DNA of 64,000 bases from the NCBI RefSeq assembly GCF_900499075.1, contig NZ_UIHC01000015.1, positions 1 to 64,000 of the forward strand, read 5' to 3'. Below, piece by piece: positions 35,175-44,217 of this stretch (positions are counted from its first letter, which is position 1; each line of letters opens with the position of its first letter). The stretch comes from Roseinatronobacter ekhonensis. GTDB taxonomy: Bacteria; Pseudomonadota; Alphaproteobacteria; Rhodobacterales; Rhodobacteraceae. The notes beneath the pieces are model-generated. The model was not told the DNA's origin, did no database searches, and saw nothing but the letters and a program-made list of their open reading frames with translations. A program made the position numbers and the translations under genes.

Positions 35175-36266
35175 TCAGCGATAGAGCAGCGACACCTTGT
35201 TGTGGAACAGATGCAGCCGCGCAGGATCTGCTTTCAGCTTGACGGTCTTGCCACGCAGTTCTGCATGGGTGCCCGCCAGCTTGGCCAGAACCGGGTCCGC
35301 GCCCGGTGCGTCGGGCTTGAAATACAGCACGGTCAATTCGCCAAGGGCTTCGATCAGATCGACCTCACCCTGATACAGGTAATCGTCATCGTCGCTTGCG
35401 ATCAGGTCCTCGGGGCGCGCGCCCAGATTGACCTTTAGCCCCATATCCGCATCCGTTGTCGGGATATTGGCTGTGGCCACACCGCCCCCATCCAGCTTGA
35501 CGCGGGTTTGCGCGCCGGTTTCCACCACTTCGCCCGACAGCAGGTTCATCGCAGGAGAGCCGATGAACTGCGCGACGAATTCGCCATTCGGTCGCTCATA
35601 CAGTTCCAACGGCGTGCCGACTTGGGCAATACCGCCCCCTGCCAGAACCACAATCCGGCTGGCCAGTGTCATCGCCTCGACCTGGTCATGGGTCACATAG
35701 ACCATGGTCGAGTTTGGCATCGATTCCTTCAGCTTGGCAATCTCGATCCGCGTGGCGACACGCAACGCCGCATCAAGGTTCGAAAGCGGTTCGTCGAACA
35801 GATATACTTTCGGGTCGCGCACGATCGAGCGCCCGATCGCAACCCGCTGCCGCTGCCCGCCCGACAGAGCTTTGGGCAGACGGTCCAGATAGGGACCAAG
35901 TTGCAGAATTTCGGCGGCCCGGTTGACGGCCTCGTCAATCTCGGACTTTGATTTCTTGGCGATTTTGAGCGCGAAAGCCATGTTGTCGCGCACGGTCATG
36001 TGCGGGTAAAGCGCATAGGACTGGAACACCATGGCAATGCCACGCTGCGCCGGCGGGATGTCGTTGACGACCATGCCGTCAATTTCGAGTGTACCACCGG
36101 TGATCTTTTCCAGCCCTGCGATCATGCGCAAAAGCGTGGATTTGCCGCAGCCCGAAGGCCCGACAAAGACAACCAACTCGCCTTGCTTGATGTCGAGGTT
36201 GACATCCGACAGCACCTTGACCTCGCCATAGGCCTTTTCGACATCGCTCAGTTTCAGATCGGCCAT
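35175..36266 (-). CDS. aglK: alpha-glucoside ABC transporter ATPase AglK
   Basis: A 363-residue MalK/UgpC-type ATPase energising alpha-glucoside uptake. Walker A is GPSGCGKST, the signature LSGGQRQRVAIGRSI and Walker B VYLFDEPLSNLD, with the C-terminal TOBE domain typical of carbohydrate importers. It is the last gene of the agl operon, 19 bp after aglA, so it probably works with AglF and AglG; it might be shared with other sugar importers, as is common for this class. A terminator follows. Confidence 0.9.
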   Translation of the reverse strand: MADLKLSDVEKAYGEVKVLSDVNLDIKQGELVVFVGPSGCGKSTLLRMIAGLEKITGGTLEIDGMVVNDIPPAQRGIAMVFQSYALYPHMTVRDNMAFALKIAKKSKSEIDEAVNRAAEILQLGPYLDRLPKALSGGQRQRVAIGRSIVRDPKVYLFDEPLSNLDAALRVATRIEIAKLKESMPNSTMVYVTHDQVEAMTLASRIVVLAGGGIAQVGTPLELYERPNGEFVAQFIGSPAMNLLSGEVVETGAQTRVKLDGGGVATANIPTTDADMGLKVNLGARPEDLIASDDDDYLYQGEVDLIEALGELTVLYFKPDAPGADPVLAKLAGTHAELRGKTVKLKADPARLHLFHNKVSLLYR

Positions 36267-36285
36267 GGGTTCCTCCCCCCTCGTT

Positions 36286-37938
36286 TTATCGTTTCAGCAG
36301 CAAACAGGGCTGCCACGGTCCCAGATGCACCAGCCCGTCCTCTCCGGCGCCGGAACTGTTCAGCTCTTGCCCCACCGTGATCCAGTTGCCTTGCGGCAAG
36401 TAGAGCGTTGCCGGCTCATGGCTGAGGTTGAAGGCGCAGAACATGGTTTCACCCGCCTCCTCGCGGATGAAGGACAGCGTATCGCCCGACACATGCAGGT
36501 CGCGCATCTCTCCGCGCGACAGGGCGCGGTGGGAGTGGCGCAACGCGATCGCCCGGCGGTAATGATGCAGCAGCGCGTCAGGCGCGCGTTCCTGCGCATC
36601 GACCGACAGCCCGATATGTTCGCGTGCCACGGGCAGCCACGGGACATCGGTTGAAAAGCCCCCGTTCAGGGTGGCCTTTTCCCAGACCATGGGCGTGCGG
36701 CACCCGTCGCGGCCTTTGTACTCGGGCCAGAACTGAATGCCGTAGGGATCGCGCAGATCCTCGAACACAAGTTCCGCTTCAGGCAGGCCCAGCTCTTCGC
36801 CCTGATACATGCAGGCAGAGCCGCGCAGGCACATCATCAGCGTGGCATAGACACGCACAGCGGCGGACGACATGTCCCAACGGCTAAGATGGCGCATGAC
36901 ATCATGGTTGGAGAATGCCCAACAGGCCCAGCCCTCGGGGGCGACATAATCCAGATGGCGCAACACGGCAGCGAAGCGGGCGGCAGAGGGCGGCTCTGCG
37001 GCCAGAAACTCGAACGCGTAGCACATCTGCACCTTGTCGTTGCCGGATGTGTATTCGCCCAGAATCTCGAGCCCCTTTTGCGCGTCCCCGACCTCTCCCA
37101 CCGCGGCGGCGCCGTAGGTGTCGAGAAGCGCACGGAACCGGCGCAGGAACTCCAGGTTCTCGGGCTGGTTCTTGTCGTAGAGATGTTCTTGGTGGTTGTA
37201 GGGGTTCACGGCGGGCGCGATATTGGCGTTGCGCTGCTCTGGCGGCAGGGGCGGGTTGTCGCGCAACTGCCAGTCATGCACATAGAAATTGATCGTGTCC
37301 AACCGGAAGCCGTTGACCCCGCGCTCCAGCCAGAAACGCGCCACTTCCAGCAATTCCTGCTGCACGGCGGGTTCATGAAAGTTCAGGTCAGGCTGTGACG
37401 ACAGGAAGTTGTGCAGGTAATACTGACACCGCGTCGCATCCCACGCCCATGCAGAGCCGCCAAAAATGGACAGCCAGTTGTTGGGCGGCGTGCCATCCGG
37501 TTTCGGGTCCGACCAGACATACCAGTTTGCGCGCGGATTGTCGCGCGACGACCGGCTTTCGGTAAACCAAGGGTGCTGGTCCGAACTGTGCGACAGCACA
37601 AGGTCAATCAGAACCTTTATGCCCAGCCCATGCGCGGTGGCGATGATGGCGTCGAAATCGGCCAAGGTGCCGAACATCGGGTCCACATCGCAATAGTCGG
37701 ACACGTCATAGCCGAAATCCTTCATCGGAGAGGTGAAGAACGGGCTGATCCAGATCGCATCCACGCCAAGGCTGGCGATATAAGGCAGGCGTTGCACGAT
37801 ACCGCACAAATCGCCGATACCGTCGCCGTTGCTGTCTTGGAAGCTGCGGGGGTAGATCTGATAGATCACCGCACCGCGCCACCAGTCGGGGGTCAGTTCC
37901 AGCCCTTGTTCGGGCTGCAACATTGCAGAAACCGTCAC
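36286..37938 (-). CDS. aglA: alpha-glucosidase AglA (GH13)
   Basis: A 550-residue GH13 enzyme that hydrolyses imported alpha-glucosides to glucose in the cytoplasm; no signal peptide is present. The catalytic residues are Asp214 (GFRLDTIN), Glu282 (AVGEVGD) and Asp346 (FSNHDVMR), with the conserved YQIYPRSFQDSNGDGIGDL start. The start is a GTG at 37938, preceded by AAGGA at 7 bp; an ATG at 37923 lacks that ribosome site. It lies 10 bp after the aglG stop. Substrate range (maltose, sucrose or trehalose) cannot be read directly. Confidence 0.92.
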   Translation of the reverse strand: MTVSAMLQPEQGLELTPDWWRGAVIYQIYPRSFQDSNGDGIGDLCGIVQRLPYIASLGVDAIWISPFFTSPMKDFGYDVSDYCDVDPMFGTLADFDAIIATAHGLGIKVLIDLVLSHSSDQHPWFTESRSSRDNPRANWYVWSDPKPDGTPPNNWLSIFGGSAWAWDATRCQYYLHNFLSSQPDLNFHEPAVQQELLEVARFWLERGVNGFRLDTINFYVHDWQLRDNPPLPPEQRNANIAPAVNPYNHQEHLYDKNQPENLEFLRRFRALLDTYGAAAVGEVGDAQKGLEILGEYTSGNDKVQMCYAFEFLAAEPPSAARFAAVLRHLDYVAPEGWACWAFSNHDVMRHLSRWDMSSAAVRVYATLMMCLRGSACMYQGEELGLPEAELVFEDLRDPYGIQFWPEYKGRDGCRTPMVWEKATLNGGFSTDVPWLPVAREHIGLSVDAQERAPDALLHHYRRAIALRHSHRALSRGEMRDLHVSGDTLSFIREEAGETMFCAFNLSHEPATLYLPQGNWITVGQELNSSGAGEDGLVHLGPWQPCLLLKR

Positions 37939-37948
37939 GTTATATTCC

Positions 37949-39100
37949 TTACTTGACCGAGCCGGCCAACAGGCCGCGCACAAGGTAGCGTTGCATTGTG
38001 AAGAAGACGATCAGCGGCACCGCAATCGAGACAAAGGCCGCCGTGGCCAATATGCCCCAATCTCCCCCCCGCGACCCCAGCAGGTCGTCGGCGATCTTCA
38101 CGGTCATGACCTGAGATTCCGCGCCCGATGGCAAGAAAACTTTGGCCACAAGCAGGTCATTCCATGTCCACAGGAACTGAAAGATCGCGAAAGAGGCAAG
38201 TGCCGGAAAACTGAGCGGCAAGATGATCTTGGTAAAGATCTGGAAATCGGTTGCGCCATCGACCTTCGCGCCCTCGATAATATCGCGCGGAAGGCCGACC
38301 ATATAGTTGCGTAACAAATACACCGCCAAGGGTAAGCCGAAGCCGGTATGCGCCAACCATATCCCCAAGAAACTTTGGCCGATGCCGATATCGGTGTGTA
38401 ATTTCAACAGCGGCACCAACGCCAGTTGCAACGGCACCACCAACAGCCCCACCACGGCCGCGATCAGCACCCCGCGGCCCGGAAAATCCATCCACGCCAG
38501 CGCATAGGCTGCAAAAGCCGCGATCAGGATGGGGATAATCGTGGCCGGGATGGTCACGGTCAGCGTGTTGATGAACGCGCGGTCCATGCCATTGGCATTC
38601 AGCACGGTGTCGTAATTCAACAAGGTAAATCGCGGGGGCGTCTCCGCCGCGAGGTATATTGTCGGGCCACGGTCTATCGGTTCAGCACTTTCCAGACGGA
38701 ATGACCCGTCCGCCTGCACGGTCAGCGTGCCACCGCTTCGCAATTCGGTTGCGGTGCCGGGGGTAAACTCATCCGGGGCCACGGCACGTGTGCCAAAGGC
38801 CGAGACAGAGCCATTATCCTCTGGAAATGCCTCTGCGATTTCGGGGTCATCGAACAAGTTGCCTTCCAGCACATATTGCGTGCCTTCCTGGCGTGCGCCA
38901 TCCGCCGCAACCCGTGCGCGGAAATTCAGGTCGACCGAAAATGGCGCCTGCCACCAGCCGGAATTCGAGATCTGATCCCGCTCACGAAAGGATGACACGA
39001 ACAGCCCGATGGTCGGCAACAGCCATAGCAGCACAAGGATGATAACGGTGATGTTGACCGCGATCTTCCCGCCTTGGTTCTGCCCTGCGATATTGTCCAT
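37949..39100 (-). CDS. aglG: alpha-glucoside ABC permease AglG
   Basis: A 383-residue inner-membrane permease. A first membrane helix (about 14-36) is followed by an unusually long periplasmic region (about 40-170), containing beta-type sequence, before the remaining five helices. The EAA loop (GAKVDGATDFQIFTKIILPLSFPALA) that contacts the ATPase is intact. A long first periplasmic loop is characteristic of AglG, so this is not an artefact. It pairs with AglF. The gene sits between aglF (23 bp) and aglA. Confidence 0.9.
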   Translation of the reverse strand: MDNIAGQNQGGKIAVNITVIILVLLWLLPTIGLFVSSFRERDQISNSGWWQAPFSVDLNFRARVAADGARQEGTQYVLEGNLFDDPEIAEAFPEDNGSVSAFGTRAVAPDEFTPGTATELRSGGTLTVQADGSFRLESAEPIDRGPTIYLAAETPPRFTLLNYDTVLNANGMDRAFINTLTVTIPATIIPILIAAFAAYALAWMDFPGRGVLIAAVVGLLVVPLQLALVPLLKLHTDIGIGQSFLGIWLAHTGFGLPLAVYLLRNYMVGLPRDIIEGAKVDGATDFQIFTKIILPLSFPALASFAIFQFLWTWNDLLVAKVFLPSGAESQVMTVKIADDLLGSRGGDWGILATAAFVSIAVPLIVFFTMQRYLVRGLLAGSVK

Positions 39101-39123
39101 TGGTTAACCCTCCCTCGCGCCGT

Positions 39124-40101
39124 TCAGCGCATTTCCTTGCGTGCCTGGCGGATGTTCCAGATCATCACCGGCAACACCAGCAGCATGATGACAAAAGCAA
39201 CGGCGGTCGCGCGCCCGTCATCGCGGAACATGAAGGACATCATGTAGCTGGGCAGGATGTCGGTATCGAAATTGCCGCCGGTCATGGTGTAGACAATGTC
39301 GAACACTTTCAGCACCAGAATTGTGATCGTGGTCCAGACCACGACGATTGTGCCCATGATCTGCGGCACCTTGATCTGGAAAAACACCTGAAACGGGTTC
39401 GCGCCGTCGATGATCGCGGCTTCTATGGTTTCCTCTGGAATGCCGCGCAGCGCGGCTGACAAGATGACCATGGCAAACCCTGTCTGAATCCAGACAAGGA
39501 TGAACATCAGGAAGAAATTGTTCCAGAACGGCACCTGTAGCGGGTCCAGCGCTTCCAGCCCCATAGAGTCGCGAATGGAATTGATGATCCCGATATCGGG
39601 ATTGGCGGAGTAGACGAATTTCCAGATCAGCGACGCACCGACAAAGGAAATCGCCATCGGCATGAAGATCAACGATTTGGCAAAATTGCCCCAGACCAGA
39701 CGGTCGGTCAGCTGCGCGACCAGCAGGCCCAGAAACGTGGCCATGGCTGGCACGACCAACACCCATAGCAGGTTGTTGAACACGGCTGTGCGGAACGCCT
39801 CTTCCGCGAATAGGTTGATATAGTTGTCTAACCCTATGAAATTATTACCCAAGCGGTCAAAAAGCGAGCGGTAGAAAGACCCTACAACCGGGTAGACCAG
39901 ATACAGGCCCAACGCGAACATGGCCGGAAACAGAAACAACCACGGGCGCACCTTGTTGGCGCGGTTTATGTTCCGGCCTGCCTGCGGCCCTCGGGCTGGA
40001 AAGATCACCTTGTCGAGGATGATGTTCGATGCGTAAAAATACCCGACGCAGCCACCGACACCGATGATGATGGTCAATAGGCCCTGTAATACTGGTGACA
40101 T
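39124..40101 (-). CDS. aglF: alpha-glucoside ABC permease AglF
   Basis: A 325-residue MalF-type permease with about eight hydrophobic segments. The EAA motif (EAAIIDGANPFQVFFQIKVPQIMGTIVV) is present. ATG 40101 follows AAGGGAG by 8 bp; the frame continues upstream but into the intercistronic hairpin region. It forms the translocation channel with AglG. It is separated from aglE by 108 bp containing a perfect palindrome, unlike the tight spacing in the rest of the operon. Confidence 0.92.
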   Translation of the reverse strand: MSPVLQGLLTIIIGVGGCVGYFYASNIILDKVIFPARGPQAGRNINRANKVRPWLFLFPAMFALGLYLVYPVVGSFYRSLFDRLGNNFIGLDNYINLFAEEAFRTAVFNNLLWVLVVPAMATFLGLLVAQLTDRLVWGNFAKSLIFMPMAISFVGASLIWKFVYSANPDIGIINSIRDSMGLEALDPLQVPFWNNFFLMFILVWIQTGFAMVILSAALRGIPEETIEAAIIDGANPFQVFFQIKVPQIMGTIVVVWTTITILVLKVFDIVYTMTGGNFDTDILPSYMMSFMFRDDGRATAVAFVIMLLVLPVMIWNIRQARKEMR

Positions 40102-40167
40102 GGCTGTGCTCCCTTCATGCGCCACACGGACGCGGTCGGCGATCATGTGTCTGGCTTGGAATGGATG

Positions 40168-40193
40168 CCCCCTCGCCGCGCGCGGCGAGGGGG
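40168..40193. repeat. perfect 26-bp palindrome between aglE and aglF
   Basis: Two 13-base arms (CCCCCTCGCCGCG and its complement) with no loop beyond the turn, and a T run only on the plus-strand side. In the agl mRNA it would fold into a very stable GC hairpin after aglE, without a U tract. This suits 3' stabilisation or attenuation giving more binding protein than permease, as known for malE-malF. Confidence 0.75.
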
Positions 40194-40209
40194 TTTTGTC
40201 AGGGGTCGC

Positions 40210-41562
40210 TTATTGCAGCGTGTCCCAACGGTCCTGGATGGTCTGTGTCACGTCTTCGGCGCTTGCGCCGGTGACATAATCAACCATGCCGGTCCAGAAC
40301 GCACCTGCACCGATTTCGCCCGGCATCAGGTCCGATGCGTCAAAGCGGAACGTGGTCGCATCGGCCAGAATCTGGCCCTGTGCGCGCTCGGAATCGCTTG
40401 CATAGGTCTCAAGGTTCACGCCGCCATGTGCGGTCAGGAAGCCACCTTGCGCCATCCACAGCTCATGCGCGATGGGCAGTTTCAGGAATTCCAGCATCGC
40501 ATTGGTTGCGTCCGACGGGTCGGTGATCGCAAACAACGTGCCTGCGCCCAGAACCGGGCGGCCCAGATCGGCCTCTTCAAACGCCGGGAAGTAGAAGAAG
40601 TCCACGTCGCGGCCAACTTCGGTCCCCTCTGGGAAGAATGCCGGGATGAACGACGCCTGACGGTGCATGTAGCATGCCGGTGGAATCTCGAACATGCCCG
40701 CAGGGCTGTCACGGAAATCGGTCGTGGCAACTGCTTCGGCCCCGCCATCAACATAGGCATCGTTGCGGGCGAACCAGCCGAATTCGTCAATCGCGCCAAT
40801 AACGGCGGGATCGTTGAACGGACGCTCGTTCGACACCCACTCGTCGTAGACGGCAGGCGGCTGGGTGCGCAGCATCATGTCTTCCACCCAGTCGGTCGCG
40901 GGCCAGCCGGTTGCGGCACCAGACCCCAGACCGATGCACCACGGCGTGCCACCATCATCAACGATCTGCTGGGTCAGCGTCTTCAACTCTTCCATCGACT
41001 GCGGAATGTCATAGCCCATTTCCGCGAACGCGTCCGGCGAATACCAGACCAGCGATTTCAGGTCGACACGGTAGAACAGGCCATACAACTGGTCGTTGCC
41101 ATCGGCATCTGCATAGGTGCCAAGGTCGACCCAGCTTTGCCCTGCGGCGTAGTTTTCCGCCACAAATTCAGCGGTGCCCTCGGGCAGCGGCGTCAGCAGG
41201 CCTTGCGCGGCCATATCGGCTGCCAGACCGGGCTGCGGGAAGACGGCCAGGTTGGGCGCACTGCCCGCTTGCGTGGCGATCACGATATCCTGCTCGAAGC
41301 TGTCAGAGCCCGAGTAGTTCACAGTCGCGCCGGTTGCCTGCTCGAAATAGTCGAACACGGCATTAACCTTCTCGGCTTCGTTGCCGGTCCAGGGGCCGGT
41401 GATCGTGACGGTCTCGCCCGACAAATCGGTCGCATCGGCCATCGCATTATAGCTGTCCCAAGAGAACGCGCCTTCGCCCGGCGCGAACATCAGGTCTTGC
41501 GCCGCAGCCCCCGATGCGACGAGCGCAATCGCGGCAACGCCTGCGTAAAGTCTGGATTTCAT
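40210..41562 (-). CDS. aglE: alpha-glucoside-binding periplasmic protein AglE
   Basis: A 450-residue extracellular solute-binding protein (family 1) that captures alpha-glucosides for AglFGK. It has a Sec signal peptide (MKSRLYAGVAAIALVASGAAA-Q). Typical cluster segments are VTITGPWTGNEAEKVNAVFDYFE and the mid-protein YRVDLKSLVWYSP. Conserved cysteines at CIGLG and PPACYMHR may form a disulfide. The ATG at 41562 is chosen since GGAGG lies 6 bp before it but abuts the ATG at 41568. First gene of the agl operon. Confidence 0.92.
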   Translation of the reverse strand: MKSRLYAGVAAIALVASGAAAQDLMFAPGEGAFSWDSYNAMADATDLSGETVTITGPWTGNEAEKVNAVFDYFEQATGATVNYSGSDSFEQDIVIATQAGSAPNLAVFPQPGLAADMAAQGLLTPLPEGTAEFVAENYAAGQSWVDLGTYADADGNDQLYGLFYRVDLKSLVWYSPDAFAEMGYDIPQSMEELKTLTQQIVDDGGTPWCIGLGSGAATGWPATDWVEDMMLRTQPPAVYDEWVSNERPFNDPAVIGAIDEFGWFARNDAYVDGGAEAVATTDFRDSPAGMFEIPPACYMHRQASFIPAFFPEGTEVGRDVDFFYFPAFEEADLGRPVLGAGTLFAITDPSDATNAMLEFLKLPIAHELWMAQGGFLTAHGGVNLETYASDSERAQGQILADATTFRFDASDLMPGEIGAGAFWTGMVDYVTGASAEDVTQTIQDRWDTLQ

Positions 41563-41836
41563 TGTCATCCTCCCAAGGTTGACGGTGTGTTGTGCACAAT
41601 TATTCATCAAGTGCTGACCAGCATCCCAGCAGTTTGGAATCAATCTTTCCAAACCGCTTTGGACGCGAAAACCCTTGCGCATCCAGTCTTCTCTGTCAAT
41701 CAAGAAAATACCGAAAACCCTTGTTTTTACAATGATTTCGCAGGTGCAGCATTTGTCAAGTTGTAGATTTATCTTTTCATCTCAGATCGTTTCGGATTAG
41801 CTTCTCTCGCGCATTTCAACACGGTTTGAACAAATC
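41563..41836. promoter_or_regulatory. aglE/aglR divergent control region with candidate AglR operator and direct repeats
   Basis: These 274 bp separate the two operons. A perfect inverted repeat GTTTGGAA-N7-TTCCAAAC spans 41632-41654 and is immediately followed by an overlapping CCAAA-CCGC-TTTGG (41649-41662). The first is the type of palindrome LacI-family regulators bind. A separate exact 12-bp direct repeat, CGAAAACCCTTG, occurs at 41666-41677 and 41711-41722. Promoter boxes could not be fixed. Control of both operons by AglR is inferred from position. Confidence 0.5.
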
Positions 41837-42868
41837 ATGGGCGTCACACTGAAGGAATTGGCCGCGTCGCTGGGGTTGTCGCCAACCACGGTCAGCCGGG
41901 CGTTGAACGGTTATCCGGAAGTGAATATCAAGACCCGCCAGCGGGTGGCCGATGCCGCACGCGCGGCCAACTACCACCCCAATACCCGCGCCAAAAGCCT
42001 TGCGACCGGGCAGTCGCGTGCGGTTGGTCATGTCATCCCAATCTCGACCAGCCACGAGATCGTGAACCCGATCTTTGCCGATTTCATCGCCGGTGCCGGA
42101 GAGGCGTATTCCCGTGCAGGCTATGACATGGTCCTGAGCGTGGTGCCCGATGCCGAGGAAGAGGCCGCTTACCGCAATCTTGTGGCGCGCGGCACGGTTG
42201 ACGGGCTTATGGTTCACGGGCCACGCCTGCACGACGACCGCATCGGGCTGCTGCACGATCTGGGCCTTCCTTTCATGGTTCACGGGCGCAGTTCGGGTGT
42301 GAACACGCCCTATTCGTGGCTCGACATAAACAACCGGCGTTCGTTTCGCCGTGCGACCGAATTCCTGCTGGATCTGGGGCATACCCGCATTGCTCTTGTG
42401 AACGGGTTAGAAGGGATGGATTTTGCCATGCGCCGCCGCACCGGCTATCTGGACGCGCTTGAGGCTGCCGGGATCGCCCCCGATCGCGCACTGATGCGCA
42501 CCGCCGAGATGACAGAGCCCTACGGCCATCAGGCCGGCCGAGAGCTTTTGCGCCTGCCCGATCCGCCGACCGCAATGCTTGCATCCTCTATGATCGTGGC
42601 CTATGGCCTGCGCCGTGCCCTGACAGAGGTCGGATTGCAACCGGGGCGCGATGTGTCGGTCATCACCCATGATGACGACCTGTCCTACATGCCCAACGGG
42701 CTGGACGTGCCACAATTTACCGCCACATGTTCCTCAGTGCGTGACGCGGGGCGCAAAGCGGCGGAAATGCTGCTAGCCCTCGTCAATGACCCGGATCTGG
42801 GGCCGATAAACCACTTAATGGAGACCCGGCTGGTGCTGGGTGACAGCACAGGACGCAACCGCCTATGA
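41837..42868 (+). CDS. aglR: LacI-family regulator of alpha-glucoside use, AglR
   Basis: A 343-residue LacI/GalR-family repressor. The N-terminal helix-turn-helix and hinge (VTLKELAASLGLSPTTVSRALNG...VNIKTRQRV, about residues 3-50) are followed by a periplasmic-binding-protein-like ligand domain with the usual GRSSGVNTPYSWLDINNRRS segment. It is divergent from aglE and overlaps the beta-glucosidase gene by 4 bp, so it likely represses both operons until a glucoside binds. Ligand inferred from context only. Confidence 0.9.
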   Translation: MGVTLKELAASLGLSPTTVSRALNGYPEVNIKTRQRVADAARAANYHPNTRAKSLATGQSRAVGHVIPISTSHEIVNPIFADFIAGAGEAYSRAGYDMVLSVVPDAEEEAAYRNLVARGTVDGLMVHGPRLHDDRIGLLHDLGLPFMVHGRSSGVNTPYSWLDINNRRSFRRATEFLLDLGHTRIALVNGLEGMDFAMRRRTGYLDALEAAGIAPDRALMRTAEMTEPYGHQAGRELLRLPDPPTAMLASSMIVAYGLRRALTEVGLQPGRDVSVITHDDDLSYMPNGLDVPQFTATCSSVRDAGRKAAEMLLALVNDPDLGPINHLMETRLVLGDSTGRNRL

Positions 42869-44190
42869 CAGATTTCATCCATCGCCGCGCCGATTTTCCC
42901 CAAGATTTCCAATTCGGCGTCGCCACCTCTGCCTATCAGATCGAAGGGCACGGGTTTGGCGGGGCGGGGCGCACGCATTGGGACGATTTCGCCGCTACCC
43001 CCGGCAACGTGGTGCGCGCCGAACACGGGCAGCGGGCCTGCGACCACTACCATCGTTGGGAAGAAGACCTTGACCTGATCGCCGCCGCCGGGTTCGACAT
43101 TTACCGCTTTTCCGCGTCTTGGGCGCGGGTGCTGCCCGATGGGCGCGGGGCGGTAAACACCGAAGGGCTGGACTATTACGACCGATTGGTCGACGGCATG
43201 CTGGAACGCGGGATCAAACCGGCGCTGACGCTCTATCACTGGGAATTGCCCTCTGCGCTGGCGGATCTGGGCGGCTGGCGCAATCGCGACGTGGCGGACT
43301 GGTTCGCCGACTATACCGACATCCTGTGCCGCCGAATCGGCGACCGCATCTGGTCCGCCGCGCCGATAAACGAGCCGTGGTGCGTGGGCTGGCTGTCGCA
43401 TTTCATGGGTGCGCACGCCCCCGGCCTGCGCGACATTCGCGCCACTGCCCGTGCCATGCATCATATCGGGTTGGCGCATGGACGCGCCACGCAGGTGATG
43501 CGCGGGCTTGGCATGAGCAATCTGGGCGCGGTGTGCAATTTCGAGTATGCTCTGCCGCTGACCGACAGCGACGCTGACCGCGCCTCTGCAAAGCTGTATG
43601 ACGGCATCTATAACCGCTGGTTCCTTGGCGGCATGTTCAAGGGCCAATACCCCGCCGATGTGCTGGAAGGTTTGGAACCGCATATGCCAAAGGGCTGGCA
43701 GGAGGATATGGCCGCAATCCGCCAGCCGCTCGATTGGCTGGGGCTGAACTACTACACCTGCAAGCGCATCGCGCATGACGGGGCCGCGGCGTGGCCGCAC
43801 CTGTCAGAGCATGTGGGCGCACTGCCCAAAACCCAGATGGGATGGGAAATTTGCCCCGACGGACTTGCACATTTTCTACATTTCGTGGGCGAATATGCGG
43901 GAAATCTGCCCCTATACGTTACAGAAAACGGCATGGCGAACCCTGACAGCCCCGACCAACCGGACGATGCGCGCATCGCCTATCTGAACGCGCATCTGGA
44001 TGCGGCGCGCGACGCGATGGCCAAAGGGGCGAACCTGAAGGGCTACATCATCTGGTCGCTTCTGGACAATTACGAGTGGTCCCTTGGCTATGAAAAACGC
44101 TTCGGGCTGGTGCATGTTGATTTCGAAAGCTTGCAACGCCGCCCCAAAGCGTCTTATCAGGCGTTGCAACAGGCGTTAGCGCGAACATAG
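42865..44190 (+). CDS. bgl: beta-glucosidase, GH1
   Basis: A 441-residue GH1 beta-glucosidase, hydrolysing beta-linked glucosides with retention of configuration. The N-terminus FPQDFQFGVATSAYQIEG is the family signature. Acid/base Glu170 lies in INEP and nucleophile Glu354 in YVTENGM; RFSASWAR and LDNYEW are conserved. No signal peptide, so it is cytoplasmic and acts on imported glucosides. It is translationally coupled to aglR. A beta-glucosidase in an alpha-glucoside locus broadens the substrates that yield glucose for the adjacent Glk. Confidence 0.93.
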   Translation: MTDFIHRRADFPQDFQFGVATSAYQIEGHGFGGAGRTHWDDFAATPGNVVRAEHGQRACDHYHRWEEDLDLIAAAGFDIYRFSASWARVLPDGRGAVNTEGLDYYDRLVDGMLERGIKPALTLYHWELPSALADLGGWRNRDVADWFADYTDILCRRIGDRIWSAAPINEPWCVGWLSHFMGAHAPGLRDIRATARAMHHIGLAHGRATQVMRGLGMSNLGAVCNFEYALPLTDSDADRASAKLYDGIYNRWFLGGMFKGQYPADVLEGLEPHMPKGWQEDMAAIRQPLDWLGLNYYTCKRIAHDGAAAWPHLSEHVGALPKTQMGWEICPDGLAHFLHFVGEYAGNLPLYVTENGMANPDSPDQPDDARIAYLNAHLDAARDAMAKGANLKGYIIWSLLDNYEWSLGYEKRFGLVHVDFESLQRRPKASYQALQQALART

Positions 44191-44217
44191 CGCGGGCGCG
44201 CAACCCAAGGATTGGTC

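Noticed and set aside
37949-39100. Long insertion in AglG as a fusion or frameshift
   Set aside because: An enlarged first periplasmic loop is typical of AglG, and the frame is continuous with intact downstream helices.
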